DNA from: a virus
DNA length: 64,000 nucleotides
Virus record (IMG/VR): IMGVR_UViG_3300047560_002412
Coordinates: 62,001-126,000 of that record
Reading direction: 5' to 3' (one strand)
Shown here piece by piece: positions 51,649 through 60,163 of this stretch. Each line of letters starts with the position of its first letter. The first letter of the stretch is position 1. Position numbers and translations under genes: made by a program. The notes under the pieces were generated by a model, which saw only the letters and a list, made by a program, of their open reading frames with translations, did no database searches and was not told where the DNA came from.

Positions 51649-54117
51649 ATGGCAGTAACATGGATTACTCCAGCAGGAAGTTTAGGAATCCTTATAGAAC
51701 GTGTTCCTTTAAGAATTCCGCTCGAAGCAACATCTACAGCAGGAGATATAACTTTTACGTTAATTGCTGGTTCGTTGCCTAGAGGTCTACGAGTATCTAA
51801 TAATTTTATTACTGGTAGTCCAACAGAAGTTCGAGCTTTTACAGAAAGTAGATTTGTAATTCGTGCAGATGACGGTATAGATATAGAAGATCGTACCTTT
51901 AGTATTTCTATTGACGGATCAGACGAGCCGCAATGGATCACTAGAGAAGGGTTTTTAAATGTTGGTCCTAAAGATGCATATTTTGTCTTAGATAACAGCT
52001 ATGTTGATTTTCAATTAGATGCATATGATGCCGATGTTGTAGCCGGTGATACTTTAAAATATTATCTAACTCCCCTAGGAGGCGAACTTCCGCCCGGTCT
52101 TACATTAACATCAGAAGGAAGGATTTTTGGTTTCACAGATCCTATTTTTGCTGTTGAATACAACGGAAATCCAACCGGAGCATACGATACTTCTTCTTTT
52201 GATATGATGCCATTAGATAAAATGGAATCTAAATCTAATGGTTTTGATAGTTATCTATATGACGATGTAGATTTTGATTATTCGGAAAGTAGTCGAACTC
52301 CTAAAAGATTAAGTCGTGCTTATACATTTATTGTTACGGTATCAGACGGAAGAAATGAAGTAAAAAGATTATTTAGAATATGGGTTGTTACTGAAGAGTT
52401 TTTACAAGCAGATAACTCCATTGTTCAAGTTGATACTAATTTATTCCAAGCAGATTCGAGTAGTACAAGAACTCCCCTATGGATAACAGAATCTTACCTA
52501 GGAAGATTTAGAGCTAATAATTATATTACTATTTTCTTAGATGTTTACAGACAAATTGGTCTTACTGGTACGCTGGTATATTTCTTAGAAACAATAAATC
52601 CAGACGGTTCATCTAGCGTTCTTCCTCCAGGAATGACCATTGACCAACACACTGGGGAAATTGCGGGTAAGGTTCCTTACCAAGCTGCGGTTACAAAAAC
52701 ATATCAATTTACAATATCCGCTGTTAATTTCTTAGAATCTATATCTACACTTTCTTATAATCTAAGAGGATCGTGGTCTTCAACTATTACATATCCTGTA
52801 AATGATGCGGTTGTATTTGACGGATTTGTTTATGTGTGTATTGTTGAAAATAGAAATAGGGCACCTTCTGAAAATCCAGACTATTGGATTTCTAGTGTTT
52901 CTATAAGTGCTAAAACTTTTACCGTTGATGTTATTGGAGAAATTGAAAGTAGCATAGAATGGATTACTGATCCAGACCTAGGATCAATTAAAGTTAATAA
53001 ACCTAGTAACCTAACCGTTCATGCAAAAAGTTTATTATATGGAGGTAGAACCGTTTATGAATTTATAAGTGGAACATTACCGCCAGGATTACAATTAATC
53101 AGCACCGGCGATATAAACGGTAAAGTTAGACAATTTTCAGATGCTAATGGCCCTGGCCTTACAAGATTTTATGACAGAGATTCAAGCGCCGAAGATTCGA
53201 CTGGTTCTTTTTCCTATAATATAACATTCGATGCGTCGGAAAGTACCTTTGACAAGACCTTTAAATTTAATATTAGAGCAAGAGATTCTGTACATTTTGC
53301 CGAATCCATAAGAGAGTTCCAAGTTAAGGTAATAGGCGAAAGTGATAAAACTTTTGCAAATTTATATATCAAGGCTTTTCAAAATAAAGAAAAACGACTT
53401 GACTGGTTTAATTTTATTACAGACGGAACTATTTTTAAAACAAACGAAATATATCGTTATGGGGATAAAAACTACGGTGTACAAACTGATTTAAAAGTTT
53501 TAGTTTTTGCAGGGATTGAAAGTGTAGATGCTGTAAAATATGTACAAGCAATGAGTAGAAATCATTATAGAAAAAAAGTAATTTTTGGTGACGTAAAATA
53601 TGCCAAGGGTAAAAATGTAATTACTCAAGATACAGAATACGAAATTATCTACGTAGAAGTTAGAGATCCTTTAGAAAAGAATGGAAAAAGTATTAGTAGA
53701 TCTGTAAATCTTCCAGATAATATTAACAGCAAAGTTCTTATTAGTTTTGATTCTATTAAAATTGACAGCGATATTCCGCTAGTAAGCGACAGCGATCATC
53801 AAAGAATATTCCCAAATTCTATTAAAAATATGAGAAATAGAATTAAGGAGTTAGGATCAAGAGACAGCGAATTTTTACCTTTATGGATGAGAACTATCCA
53901 AGATAATGCAGCATTTGAACCAGGTTATGTAAAAGCATTACCAATCTGCTATTGTTTGCCGGGCAAGGCCGAAGCAATAGTTTCAAGAATAAAAGCCAGT
54001 GGGTTTGACTTTAAATCTTTAAATTTTGAATCAGATCGCTACCTAATTGACGTATTAGAAGGAAATTTTGAAGATAAATATCTTGCATTTCCGCAACGTG
54101 GAGAAAAATTACCGTGA
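51649..54117 (+). CDS. Baseplate or tail protein with Ig/cadherin-like domains
   Basis: The 822-residue protein has several He_PIG/cadherin-like repeats: SLPRGLRVSNNFITGSP (about 42-58), ELPPGLTLTSEGRIFG, VLPPGMTIDQHTGEIAG and TLPPGLQLISTGDING. A WSSTITYPVNDAVVFDGFVYVC carbohydrate-binding-like segment (about 375-396) is inserted. The C-terminal third is different (LFV..., LPLWMRTIQDNAAFEPGYVKALPICYC) and resembles the C-termini of long T4-like cyanophage virion proteins as I recall them. It is coupled by GTGA to the next gene. Confidence 0.65.
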   Translation: MAVTWITPAGSLGILIERVPLRIPLEATSTAGDITFTLIAGSLPRGLRVSNNFITGSPTEVRAFTESRFVIRADDGIDIEDRTFSISIDGSDEPQWITREGFLNVGPKDAYFVLDNSYVDFQLDAYDADVVAGDTLKYYLTPLGGELPPGLTLTSEGRIFGFTDPIFAVEYNGNPTGAYDTSSFDMMPLDKMESKSNGFDSYLYDDVDFDYSESSRTPKRLSRAYTFIVTVSDGRNEVKRLFRIWVVTEEFLQADNSIVQVDTNLFQADSSSTRTPLWITESYLGRFRANNYITIFLDVYRQIGLTGTLVYFLETINPDGSSSVLPPGMTIDQHTGEIAGKVPYQAAVTKTYQFTISAVNFLESISTLSYNLRGSWSSTITYPVNDAVVFDGFVYVCIVENRNRAPSENPDYWISSVSISAKTFTVDVIGEIESSIEWITDPDLGSIKVNKPSNLTVHAKSLLYGGRTVYEFISGTLPPGLQLISTGDINGKVRQFSDANGPGLTRFYDRDSSAEDSTGSFSYNITFDASESTFDKTFKFNIRARDSVHFAESIREFQVKVIGESDKTFANLYIKAFQNKEKRLDWFNFITDGTIFKTNEIYRYGDKNYGVQTDLKVLVFAGIESVDAVKYVQAMSRNHYRKKVIFGDVKYAKGKNVITQDTEYEIIYVEVRDPLEKNGKSISRSVNLPDNINSKVLISFDSIKIDSDIPLVSDSDHQRIFPNSIKNMRNRIKELGSRDSEFLPLWMRTIQDNAAFEPGYVKALPICYCLPGKAEAIVSRIKASGFDFKSLNFESDRYLIDVLEGNFEDKYLAFPQRGEKLP

Positions 54118-54704
54118 CCAGCAATATAAATTATATCAGTATCAATGAAAACTTTCCTGTAGCAGGACAAGACAACGACACACAGGTGTTTAGAGATAAT
54201 TTTGATACTATAAAAACTAGTTTGAGTTCTGCAAAAACAGAAATTACAGACCTCCAAAATAACACAGCAAAATTGAATGATAACAACGATTTTGAAAAAA
54301 ATGTTATCAGTAGAGCAATATTCCAAGATAACAGAGATCAAAAGTTTGACGGTGGTTCAGTATCTACAGATATCACCATAGATTATCAAAATGGTCCTTA
54401 TCAAATTTATCGATTTGGTATTAATTCAAACGTTGATTTTTTAAATTTCCCAGGAGATCCTGTGTTTGTAGATGAGCTAACACCATTAGGTGTTGGTAAA
54501 GTTACACTTGAAATTTACGGAGACGGTTCTTCAAGAACCATTACATTTGTTACCACAGGCGGAACTATTTTTAAGAAAAATTCAGATGATGCATGGAGCG
54601 GCAATGCTATTACGGTTCAATCTACAACTGATCCTGTATTTGTTGAAGTTTGGAGACATAGTTCAGAAAAAATCTTTCTAAAATACGGCGGACAATTTAG
54701 TTAA
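54114..54704 (+). CDS. Virion protein, GTG start
   Basis: The 196-residue protein begins at GTG 54114, overlapping the previous stop. The opening ENFPVAGQDNDTQVFRDNFD (about 12-31) is a variant of the N-terminal module of the fibre proteins. A predicted coiled coil (IKTSLSSAKTEITDLQNNTAKL) and a beta domain follow. It is probably a short tail fibre or baseplate component. Confidence 0.6.
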   Translation: MTSNINYISINENFPVAGQDNDTQVFRDNFDTIKTSLSSAKTEITDLQNNTAKLNDNNDFEKNVISRAIFQDNRDQKFDGGSVSTDITIDYQNGPYQIYRFGINSNVDFLNFPGDPVFVDELTPLGVGKVTLEIYGDGSSRTITFVTTGGTIFKKNSDDAWSGNAITVQSTTDPVFVEVWRHSSEKIFLKYGGQFS

Positions 54705-54934
54705 TGTTTAACCCTCTTGTTGATAATCTTTCAGAGCTCAAAGACCAAGAGATTGAAGAAAAAATACTTGAGCTTTCAAAAAAATATTTCCAAGCGCAAC
54801 GTTTGGGAAAAATTGAGATGTTGACACAAATCGAAACTTTCATTATAATGTATAAAGATGAAAGACAAAGAAGACTTCATGCTAAAAAGTCCGATTTAGA
54901 TAACGATTTGGATCAACTAATCAATGTTAGTTAA
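54704..54934 (+). CDS. Small helical protein of unknown function
   Basis: The 76-residue, charged, alpha-helical protein (KDQEIEEKILELSKKYFQAQRL...) starts in a TAATG junction with the virion gene. A perfect sigma70 promoter lies in its second half. No domain is recognised. Confidence 0.55.
   Translation: MFNPLVDNLSELKDQEIEEKILELSKKYFQAQRLGKIEMLTQIETFIIMYKDERQRRLHAKKSDLDNDLDQLINVS
54821..54849 (+). promoter_or_regulatory. Consensus sigma70 promoter within a gene
   Basis: TTGACA (54821-54826), a 17-nt spacer and TATAAT (54844-54849). It begins the second early block (DnaE-like fragment, co-chaperonin, MazG-like protein, clamp loader) inside the last gene of the late block. Confidence 0.8.
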
Positions 54935-55391
54935 AAATACAGAATCACAATTAATCGAAGGTATTCTACGACACGGTCCTGAAATATTGGATCAATGTGT
55001 TGTAGAGCCCGGCGACATTTCTTTATATGTTGAAAGATTATATTCAGAACATTTAAATTATCCAGTTCCAAAAAACACCGTAGATATAAATCACTGGAAT
55101 ATTCCTAAAGATTATGCCGACATGGATATTGAGGGATTTTTAATTGATCAATGTCCAAAAGAAAATTATGAAAGATTAATTACAGAATTAGAACTTTATC
55201 GCAAAAATAATATGGTTCCTGTACTACAAGCAATGAAATATCTAGTGGATACTCTTAGAGCCAACAATGTAGTATGGGGTGTAGGACGTGGATCTAGTGT
55301 AGCAAGTTACGTACTCTATTTGATAGGGGTACATAAGATCGATAGTATTAAATACAAATTACCAATAGAAGAATTCTTCAAGGAGATATAA
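54924..55391 (+). CDS. Stand-alone fragment-like DnaE palm segment
   Basis: The 155-residue protein contains VWGVGRGSSVASYVLYLIGVHKID (117-140) followed by YKLPIEEFFKE. This closely matches the GRGS palm motif of bacterial DNA polymerase III alpha (GVGRGSSAGSLVAYLLGIT.IDP...FERF). The catalytic aspartates, PHP domain and fingers are absent, so it is not a polymerase by itself. It overlaps the upstream gene by 11 nt. It may bind or mimic the host replicase; that role is inference. Confidence 0.65.
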   Translation: MLVKNTESQLIEGILRHGPEILDQCVVEPGDISLYVERLYSEHLNYPVPKNTVDINHWNIPKDYADMDIEGFLIDQCPKENYERLITELELYRKNNMVPVLQAMKYLVDTLRANNVVWGVGRGSSVASYVLYLIGVHKIDSIKYKLPIEEFFKEI

Positions 55392-55392
55392 A

Positions 55393-55620
55393 ATGGGTAA
55401 AACATATACCAGCTTAAGAGGCAAAGACGTTGACATGGAAAAGTTAAATTTGCAAAACGAACTTTTACCTGCCGTAGGAAACATGAAAGTAAATGCTCGA
55501 GGTGACGAATTAGGTCCCGGTGGGAAAGTTGTAAAGACTAGAGAACAAATTCTTCAGGACTATTATTCTTCTAACCCACGAGCAATTAAAGAAGACGTAC
55601 CTACAAGAAAAAAAGGTTAA
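55393..55620 (+). CDS. Small conserved phage protein
   Basis: The 75-residue protein has a conserved-looking centre (LPAVGNMKVNARGDELGPGG, about 25-44) and a basic end. I recall similar small proteins near gp31-like genes in aquatic phages, without known function. It begins 1 nt after the previous stop with AAGGAG. Confidence 0.6.
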   Translation: MGKTYTSLRGKDVDMEKLNLQNELLPAVGNMKVNARGDELGPGGKVVKTREQILQDYYSSNPRAIKEDVPTRKKG

Positions 55621-55623
55621 TCT

Positions 55624-56013
55624 ATGAGTTATGATGTTAAGCACATTAAAATTCGTGCCATTAACGAAGATGTTATCATTTACGACATGGATTTCGGTGA
55701 GCAAATAACCAAGAGTGGTATTGTTATCCAAAGTGACGATGCTAAAGTGCATGGTATCAAACCTAGATGGGGTAAAGTCTACAAAGTTGGTCCTAAACAA
55801 ACTGACGTTAAAGAAGGACAATGGATTTTAGTAGAACACGGACGATGGACTCGCAAGATTAAAATCGACGACGGCGATAGTGTTAAAGAAATTCAAAAAG
55901 TAGACACTAAGTGCATACTTGCGGTATCCGACGAAAAACCAAATGATGTTTATATTGGTGCTGAACATTCTAATGGATCAAGCGTTGATATAAGGCCAGA
56001 AGATTTTCTATAA
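55624..56013 (+). CDS. GroES/gp31-like co-chaperonin
   Basis: The 129-residue protein has the GroES-like barrel pattern: INEDVIIYDMDFGEQITKSGIVI (13-35), with the mobile-loop-type TKSGIVI, then GKVYKVGPKQ and VKEGQWILVEH. T4 gp31 has a similar size (111 aa) and replaces GroES so that the large capsid protein can fold inside GroEL. The C-terminal 35 residues are extra. The gene lies in the early block, as gp31 does. Confidence 0.75.
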   Translation: MSYDVKHIKIRAINEDVIIYDMDFGEQITKSGIVIQSDDAKVHGIKPRWGKVYKVGPKQTDVKEGQWILVEHGRWTRKIKIDDGDSVKEIQKVDTKCILAVSDEKPNDVYIGAEHSNGSSVDIRPEDFL

Positions 56014-56255
56014 TGGCATTTAAAAAAAATTGGGATACTCCCGACATTATAACTCAACTTCGTTCCTTGGCTAGGGAATGTTCAAGTGTATATAATGACG
56101 GGTTTACCTCTTTTGAAATTAAAAAAGAACTTTATCTTATAAAAGAGGTAGTTGATAAAGCAATACACGATTCGCCGGAATTTGGAAAACTTGAAAAAGA
56201 ATGGTTAGATGATCGTGAAAAGAAAAAATTAATATCAATTTTAAAAAAAGGTTAA
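56013..56255 (+). CDS. Small helical protein of unknown function
   Basis: The 80-residue charged protein (DTPDIITQLRSLARECSSVYNDG...) starts in a TAATG junction with the co-chaperonin gene. No domain is recognised. Confidence 0.55.
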   Translation: MAFKKNWDTPDIITQLRSLARECSSVYNDGFTSFEIKKELYLIKEVVDKAIHDSPEFGKLEKEWLDDREKKKLISILKKG

Positions 56256-56256
56256 T

Positions 56257-56625
56257 ATGACAAATCCATTTCGTGATCAAGAAAAATTTATGAAGGCCTG
56301 TGATCAAACCACAGACACCTTTAATCAAGAGCAGTTTAAACTTTACCTAGAGCTAATGAAAGAAGAATGGAAAGAACTACAAGTTGCTATTGACAATAAT
56401 GATCAAGTTGAAACACTTGATGCTTTGTTAGATTTTATTGTGGTTACCGTTGGTGCTATTCATAGTGCCGGCATGGATGGCGAAGGCGGATGGAAAGAAG
56501 TTATGCGTACCAACTTTGCAAAAGTTGATGCAGAAACCGGCAAAGTTCGCAAACGTGAGGATGGTAAGGTATTGAAACCTCTCGGTTGGACTCCGCCAAA
56601 CCTAAATCCATTTGTAACTAAATGA
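56257..56625 (+). CDS. MazG-like nucleotide pyrophosphohydrolase
   Basis: The 122-residue protein has the all-alpha NTP pyrophosphatase pattern: EEWKELQVAID (35-45, metal-binding Glu pair) and ETLDALLDFIVVTVGAI (50-66, Asp residues). The trailing NFAKVDAETGKVRKREDGKV is the typical loop of phosphoribosyl-ATP pyrophosphatase/MazG-like phage enzymes. It probably hydrolyses non-canonical or signalling nucleotides. It overlaps the next gene by 4 nt. Confidence 0.75.
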   Translation: MTNPFRDQEKFMKACDQTTDTFNQEQFKLYLELMKEEWKELQVAIDNNDQVETLDALLDFIVVTVGAIHSAGMDGEGGWKEVMRTNFAKVDAETGKVRKREDGKVLKPLGWTPPNLNPFVTK

Positions 56626-57419
56626 TAAAATTTTTTATTGTTTTTTTCCTTTCAATATCTTCCGTCTTTGCAAATGTTCCGTCATATTACGTTTATAATC
56701 AAACAGAAAAAGAAATAGTCGTTGGTGAGTATGCAGGAATACAACGTCCAATAGCATCATTAACTAAATTAATGACGGCATTGGTTATTGTTAATTCTGG
56801 TTTAGATTTGCAAGAACAAGTAATATATCGAGGTGGAATATTTAGATCTAAACATGTATCTCGTAAAGATCTATTAGATTCTCTATTAATCAAAAGCGAT
56901 AATGCTGCTGCAGAGGCACTGGCAAATAGTTGGCCGGGCGGACGATCTATGTTTATTGATGAAATGAACAATAGGGCCAGACTGCTCAAAATGAATAATA
57001 CTTCGTATTCAGACCCTTCCGGCTTAGACAAACGCAATATTAGTACAGCGTTTGATTTATCAAAACTTGTAGAAGAAGCATCAAAATATAATTTAATTAC
57101 CACTAGCTCATCATCAAAATATCTTACAATTGAAAATAAAAATAAAAAGAAAATTTCTTATGTATCAGTAGGCAACACTAACAAAAATCTGTTATTTGAA
57201 TTTGACAATATCATTCTTAGCAAAACCGGTTATACAAATCCTGCAGGACGTTGTTTGGCATTACTAGTAGAAAAATCCGAAAATAAATTTATTATTATTA
57301 TTCTTGGAGAAAAAACGGTAATCGATAGAGAAAAAAGAGCTAGACAACTCATTAATAATTATGTTACTATAAAAGAAAAGGATTTAAATGAAAATCGGTT
57401 TTACTTGCTCAACTTTTGA
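56622..57419 (+). CDS. Exported S11 D-alanyl-D-alanine peptidase
   Basis: The 265-residue protein has a clear signal peptide (MIKFFIVFFLSISSVFA, cut after 17) and the three penicillin-binding-protein motifs: S46-L-T-K49 (PIASLTKLM), S92-D-N94 (IKSDNAAAEA) and K201-T-G203 (LSKTGYTNPAG). This matches the core of DD-carboxypeptidase/endopeptidases (PBP5/PBP7 type), without the C-terminal anchor domain. It should act on peptidoglycan stems in the periplasm. Such a gene is uncommon in phages; it may weaken or remodel the wall, or oppose superinfection. It overlaps the next gene by 32 nt. Confidence 0.85.
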   Translation: MIKFFIVFFLSISSVFANVPSYYVYNQTEKEIVVGEYAGIQRPIASLTKLMTALVIVNSGLDLQEQVIYRGGIFRSKHVSRKDLLDSLLIKSDNAAAEALANSWPGGRSMFIDEMNNRARLLKMNNTSYSDPSGLDKRNISTAFDLSKLVEEASKYNLITTSSSSKYLTIENKNKKKISYVSVGNTNKNLLFEFDNIILSKTGYTNPAGRCLALLVEKSENKFIIIILGEKTVIDREKRARQLINNYVTIKEKDLNENRFYLLNF

Positions 57420-57831
57420 TTTGTTTCACGCCGGGCACATTATGATGCTCAAAGAAGCAAAAACTCAATGCGAACATCTAATTGTCGGTCTACAAACCGA
57501 CCCCACCATAGATCGCCCTGGCATCAAAAACAAACCAGTACAAAGTGTTTTTGAACGCTATGAACAGCTCAAAGCCTGTAAGTATGTAGACGAAATTTTA
57601 GTATACGAAACCGAAGCCGATCTAGTAAACATCTTGCTTTCTTATCCTATTAATGTTAGAATATTAGGACAAGAGTACGAAGACAAGAGGTTTACTGGTC
57701 GAGACGAATGTTGGGATCGAGGAATCGAATTATATTTCAACAAACGAGAACATAATTTTTCAACAAGTGAACTAAGACAGCGTGTAATTGCTGCTGAAAT
57801 TAACAAAGGACTAAAACATGAATCAACATGA
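57388..57831 (+). CDS. Cytidylyltransferase (TagD-like)
   Basis: The 147-residue protein has TFDLFHAGHIMML (9-21) with the nucleotide-binding H14-A-G-H17, and FSTSELRQRV near the C-terminus, the counterpart of the ISTTxLRxR motif. It belongs to the glycerol-3-phosphate or phospholipid cytidylyltransferase group (TagD about 130 residues). It would make a CDP-linked polyol or similar donor. The acceptor could be a surface polymer or a virion glycan. Confidence 0.75.
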   Translation: MKIGFTCSTFDLFHAGHIMMLKEAKTQCEHLIVGLQTDPTIDRPGIKNKPVQSVFERYEQLKACKYVDEILVYETEADLVNILLSYPINVRILGQEYEDKRFTGRDECWDRGIELYFNKREHNFSTSELRQRVIAAEINKGLKHEST

Positions 57832-58069
57832 AGAAAATATTGAAGTAATGAAAGATTTAAGAGCAAGATTAGATAAAGTTATTAATTCAGATAAAAAAGA
57901 AGAAACAAAATCAAAAATCCCTGATCCAACTAAACACAAATATATTAGTTTTTTTAAGAGTGGATTAAGAATTATTGCAGGTGCAACTTTAATGTTAGGT
58001 GATTTTTATATTGCTGGCGGATTATTCATTGTTGCAGAAGTATTAGGTGTTATTGAAGAAATGGTGTAA
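57818..58069 (+). CDS. Small membrane protein
   Basis: The 83-residue protein has a charged N-terminal half and hydrophobic segments (GLRIIAGATLMLGDFYIAGGLFIVAEVLGVI, about 48-78) that could form one or two membrane helices. It overlaps the cytidylyltransferase gene by 14 nt and the next small gene by one base. Function unknown. Confidence 0.6.
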   Translation: MNQHEENIEVMKDLRARLDKVINSDKKEETKSKIPDPTKHKYISFFKSGLRIIAGATLMLGDFYIAGGLFIVAEVLGVIEEMV

Positions 58070-58203
58070 TGTATAAGGTATATTACTATATTACTAACAA
58101 GTTAAGAAGCAAAACATTTCCATCAATGCACGAAGCTGTGCTGTTTGCTATACACAAAGTTAGCTATGATCAATGTGGTGAAATTATAAAGGTAGAAGAA
58201 TGA
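58069..58203 (+). CDS. Small unknown protein, 44 aa
   Basis: ATG at 58069 starts in a TAATG junction, and the TGA at 58201-58203 overlaps the clamp-loader ATG (ATGA). The frame encodes a 44-residue protein starting MYKVYYYITNKLRSK. Junctions on both sides support it as a real gene. Function unknown. Confidence 0.6.
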   Translation: MYKVYYYITNKLRSKTFPSMHEAVLFAIHKVSYDQCGEIIKVEE

Positions 58204-59114
58204 AAGAACTATGGGTAGAGAAATACCGTCCTAAAGGTATAGATGGATATGTGTTTCGAGACGATCATCAACGTAATCAAGTTAAAACCTGGATTAAAGA
58301 TCAAAGCATTCCACATCTGCTGTTGAGCGGTAGTGCTGGCATAGGTAAAACTACCCTTGCTAAAATCCTTATACACGAACTAGGCATTGAAGATTATGAT
58401 GTCTTAGAGATTAACGCAAGTCGTACAAACTCAGTTGATGACGTTCGTGACAAGATTACAAACTTTGTACAGATGATTCCGTTTGGTCCGTTTAAGGTAG
58501 TGCTACTAGACGAGGCTGATTATTTGTCACCTAATGCGCAGGCAGCACTTCGTGGCGTTATGGAAGAGTATCATGCAACAGCTCGCTTCATTCTTACTTG
58601 TAACTATCCCAATCGTATTATTCCTGCTATACATTCGCGGTGTCAAGGCTTCCACGTCGAACGTACTGATATTACAGAGTTTACTGCTCGTGTGGCTACT
58701 ATCCTCGTCGATGAAGGTGTGGACTTTGATCTTGACACCTTGGATAACTATGTAAAGGTTACATACCCAGATCTGCGTAAATGTATTAACCTAGTACAAC
58801 AGAATGTCAACGAAGGTACACTCGCAGCACCTAACAAAGGCGACCAAGGCGAAGCAGACTGGAAGTTTGATATGGTTACTTTGTTTAAGGCAGGTAAGAT
58901 TAATGAAGCACGTAAAATGCTTTGCGGGAAACTACGTGCAGAAGAAATGGAAGAGGTTTATACATGGTTGTATAATAATATTGAAGTGTTTGGTTCGGAA
59001 GAAAATCAAGACAAAGCAATCTTGATTATTAAACAAGGGTTAGTTGACCACGCTTTAATTATTGATCCAGAAATTAATCTTTCAGCAACATTAATTAAAT
59101 TAGGTAGATTATGA
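58200..59114 (+). CDS. Sliding-clamp loader large subunit (gp44-like)
   Basis: The 304-residue AAA+ ATPase starts LWVEKYRPKGIDGYV. It has Walker A GSAGIGKT (44-51), Walker B LLDEAD (102-107), sensor 1 TCNYPNRI (133-140) and the SRC arginine-finger motif (146-148), the pattern of RFC small subunits and T4 gp44. It loads the phage sliding clamp for replication and, in T4-like phages, late transcription. The gp62 partner is not evident next to it. The gene fits a late-transcription system using TAAATA promoters. Confidence 0.9.
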   Translation: MKELWVEKYRPKGIDGYVFRDDHQRNQVKTWIKDQSIPHLLLSGSAGIGKTTLAKILIHELGIEDYDVLEINASRTNSVDDVRDKITNFVQMIPFGPFKVVLLDEADYLSPNAQAALRGVMEEYHATARFILTCNYPNRIIPAIHSRCQGFHVERTDITEFTARVATILVDEGVDFDLDTLDNYVKVTYPDLRKCINLVQQNVNEGTLAAPNKGDQGEADWKFDMVTLFKAGKINEARKMLCGKLRAEEMEEVYTWLYNNIEVFGSEENQDKAILIIKQGLVDHALIIDPEINLSATLIKLGRL

Positions 59115-59353
59115 GTAGTAGATATATGATTGTGACTTACTACTTAAAACCCAACGGTAAGCACGACGAAATTACAGAATTTAAAAATACTTTAAAAATA
59201 AAACATATACAAACCGCTAAAGTCATTTTAGACTTCAAGGAAAAGAAATGTATTAAAAACGGTTTAAATCCGGAAGCCGGATACGAAGATATGTTAGAAT
59301 TTTATAAAAGAACGATAGGGGATCAATTGACCCCCCATCTTCCTAAAGATTAA
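59111..59353 (+). CDS. Small protein downstream of clamp loader
   Basis: The 80-residue protein (MSSRYMIVTYYLKPNGKHDEIT...) has a beta-alpha look. It follows the clamp-loader gene with a 4-nt overlap, where T4 has gp62, but it is far too short for gp62 (187 aa). I recall similar small proteins beside gp44 in aquatic T4-like phages. Function unknown. Confidence 0.6.
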   Translation: MSSRYMIVTYYLKPNGKHDEITEFKNTLKIKHIQTAKVILDFKEKKCIKNGLNPEAGYEDMLEFYKRTIGDQLTPHLPKD

Positions 59354-60090
59354 GAGTCACCGTAAATCGATAATATCTCCTTTACTGCTTCGTGGCGTTC
59401 CACGTCTTGTATATCAAAGTGGACTATGTCCACATACCTGTGATTTTTAAAGTCGTTATATAACTTTAAAAACTCTAATAAACCGTTGTTGCTAGGGCGG
59501 TCAGCTTGTTGGAGGTCCCCCGTTACCACCATTTTGCTGCCTGATCCTAGGCGAGTTAATAACATTTTCATCTGTGACGGTGTGGCGTTTTGCATTTCAT
59601 CTGCTATGATGACCGCATTTTTAAAAGTTCTGCCGCGCATATATGCTAGAGGACTGGTTTCAATCACCCCCTCTTTTACAAAATTTTCTACTTCTCTAGC
59701 ATTAAAATTTTCAGCGAAAACATCGAAAATGGGCTTGGTCCAGGGTTCCATCTTTTGATTTAAATCCCCGGGCAAGAATCCGTGTTGCTCATCAACACTG
59801 ACAGCAGGACGAGTAATAATAATCTTGTCTGCAGAACCATATTTTAATTGATCAATAGCCCACTGAACACCCAGCATGGTTTTACCCGTACCCGCAGGTC
59901 CGATGGCAAAAACTATCATTTTGTTGGGATCGTTTAGTTTTAGTAGATAAGTCTCTTGACTTAAATTCTTGGGATAGATTTGAACTCGCTTACGCTTTTC
60001 ATTTAATCTATGGTCAATATTTATAACGTTGCTTTGAAAACGTGGATCATATTGCTCTTTTTGCTGAACTTGCGCTCTTTTTCGCTTCAT
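59350..60090 (-). CDS. phoH: PhoH-like ATPase
   Basis: The 246-residue protein has Walker A GPAGTGKT (64-71), then TRPAVSVDEQHGFLPG, the PhoH-family signature, IIADEMQNATPSQMKM (Walker B) and TGDLQQAD. PhoH-like genes are common in marine phages; the biochemical role is probably RNA-linked (PhoH2 homologues are RNA helicase/RNases). A structured leader and a late promoter precede it. AAAGGAGG lies 14-20 nt before the ATG, slightly far. Confidence 0.85.
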   Translation of the reverse strand: MKRKRAQVQQKEQYDPRFQSNVINIDHRLNEKRKRVQIYPKNLSQETYLLKLNDPNKMIVFAIGPAGTGKTMLGVQWAIDQLKYGSADKIIITRPAVSVDEQHGFLPGDLNQKMEPWTKPIFDVFAENFNAREVENFVKEGVIETSPLAYMRGRTFKNAVIIADEMQNATPSQMKMLLTRLGSGSKMVVTGDLQQADRPSNNGLLEFLKLYNDFKNHRYVDIVHFDIQDVERHEAVKEILSIYGDS

Positions 60091-60093
60091 ATA

Positions 60094-60156
60094 AGGTTAG
60101 CCCTCCTTTGTAAGTGCTAGGCACGGACCCTAAAACCGTAGTGTCCGCGACCGAAC
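60094..60156 (-). promoter_or_regulatory. Structured phoH leader
   Basis: On the minus strand the region between the late promoter and the phoH ATG holds CGGAC...GTCCG (60145-60141 with 60128-60124; 12-nt loop) followed by GTGC-CTA-GCAC (60124-60114). AAAGGAGG comes next. The hairpins sit just upstream of the ribosome binding site. It could be a regulatory element or an RNA-stability feature. Confidence 0.35.
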
Positions 60157-60163
60157 ACAAAAG

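Noticed and set aside
34176-54704. CRISPR array or tandem DNA repeat in the fibre region
   Set aside because: The repetition is at the protein level with varied codons; no regular repeat-spacer structure is present.
59318-59334. GGGG...CCCC hairpin near the end of phoH as a terminator
   Set aside because: The stem includes a bulge and no T-tract follows on either strand, so the support is weak.
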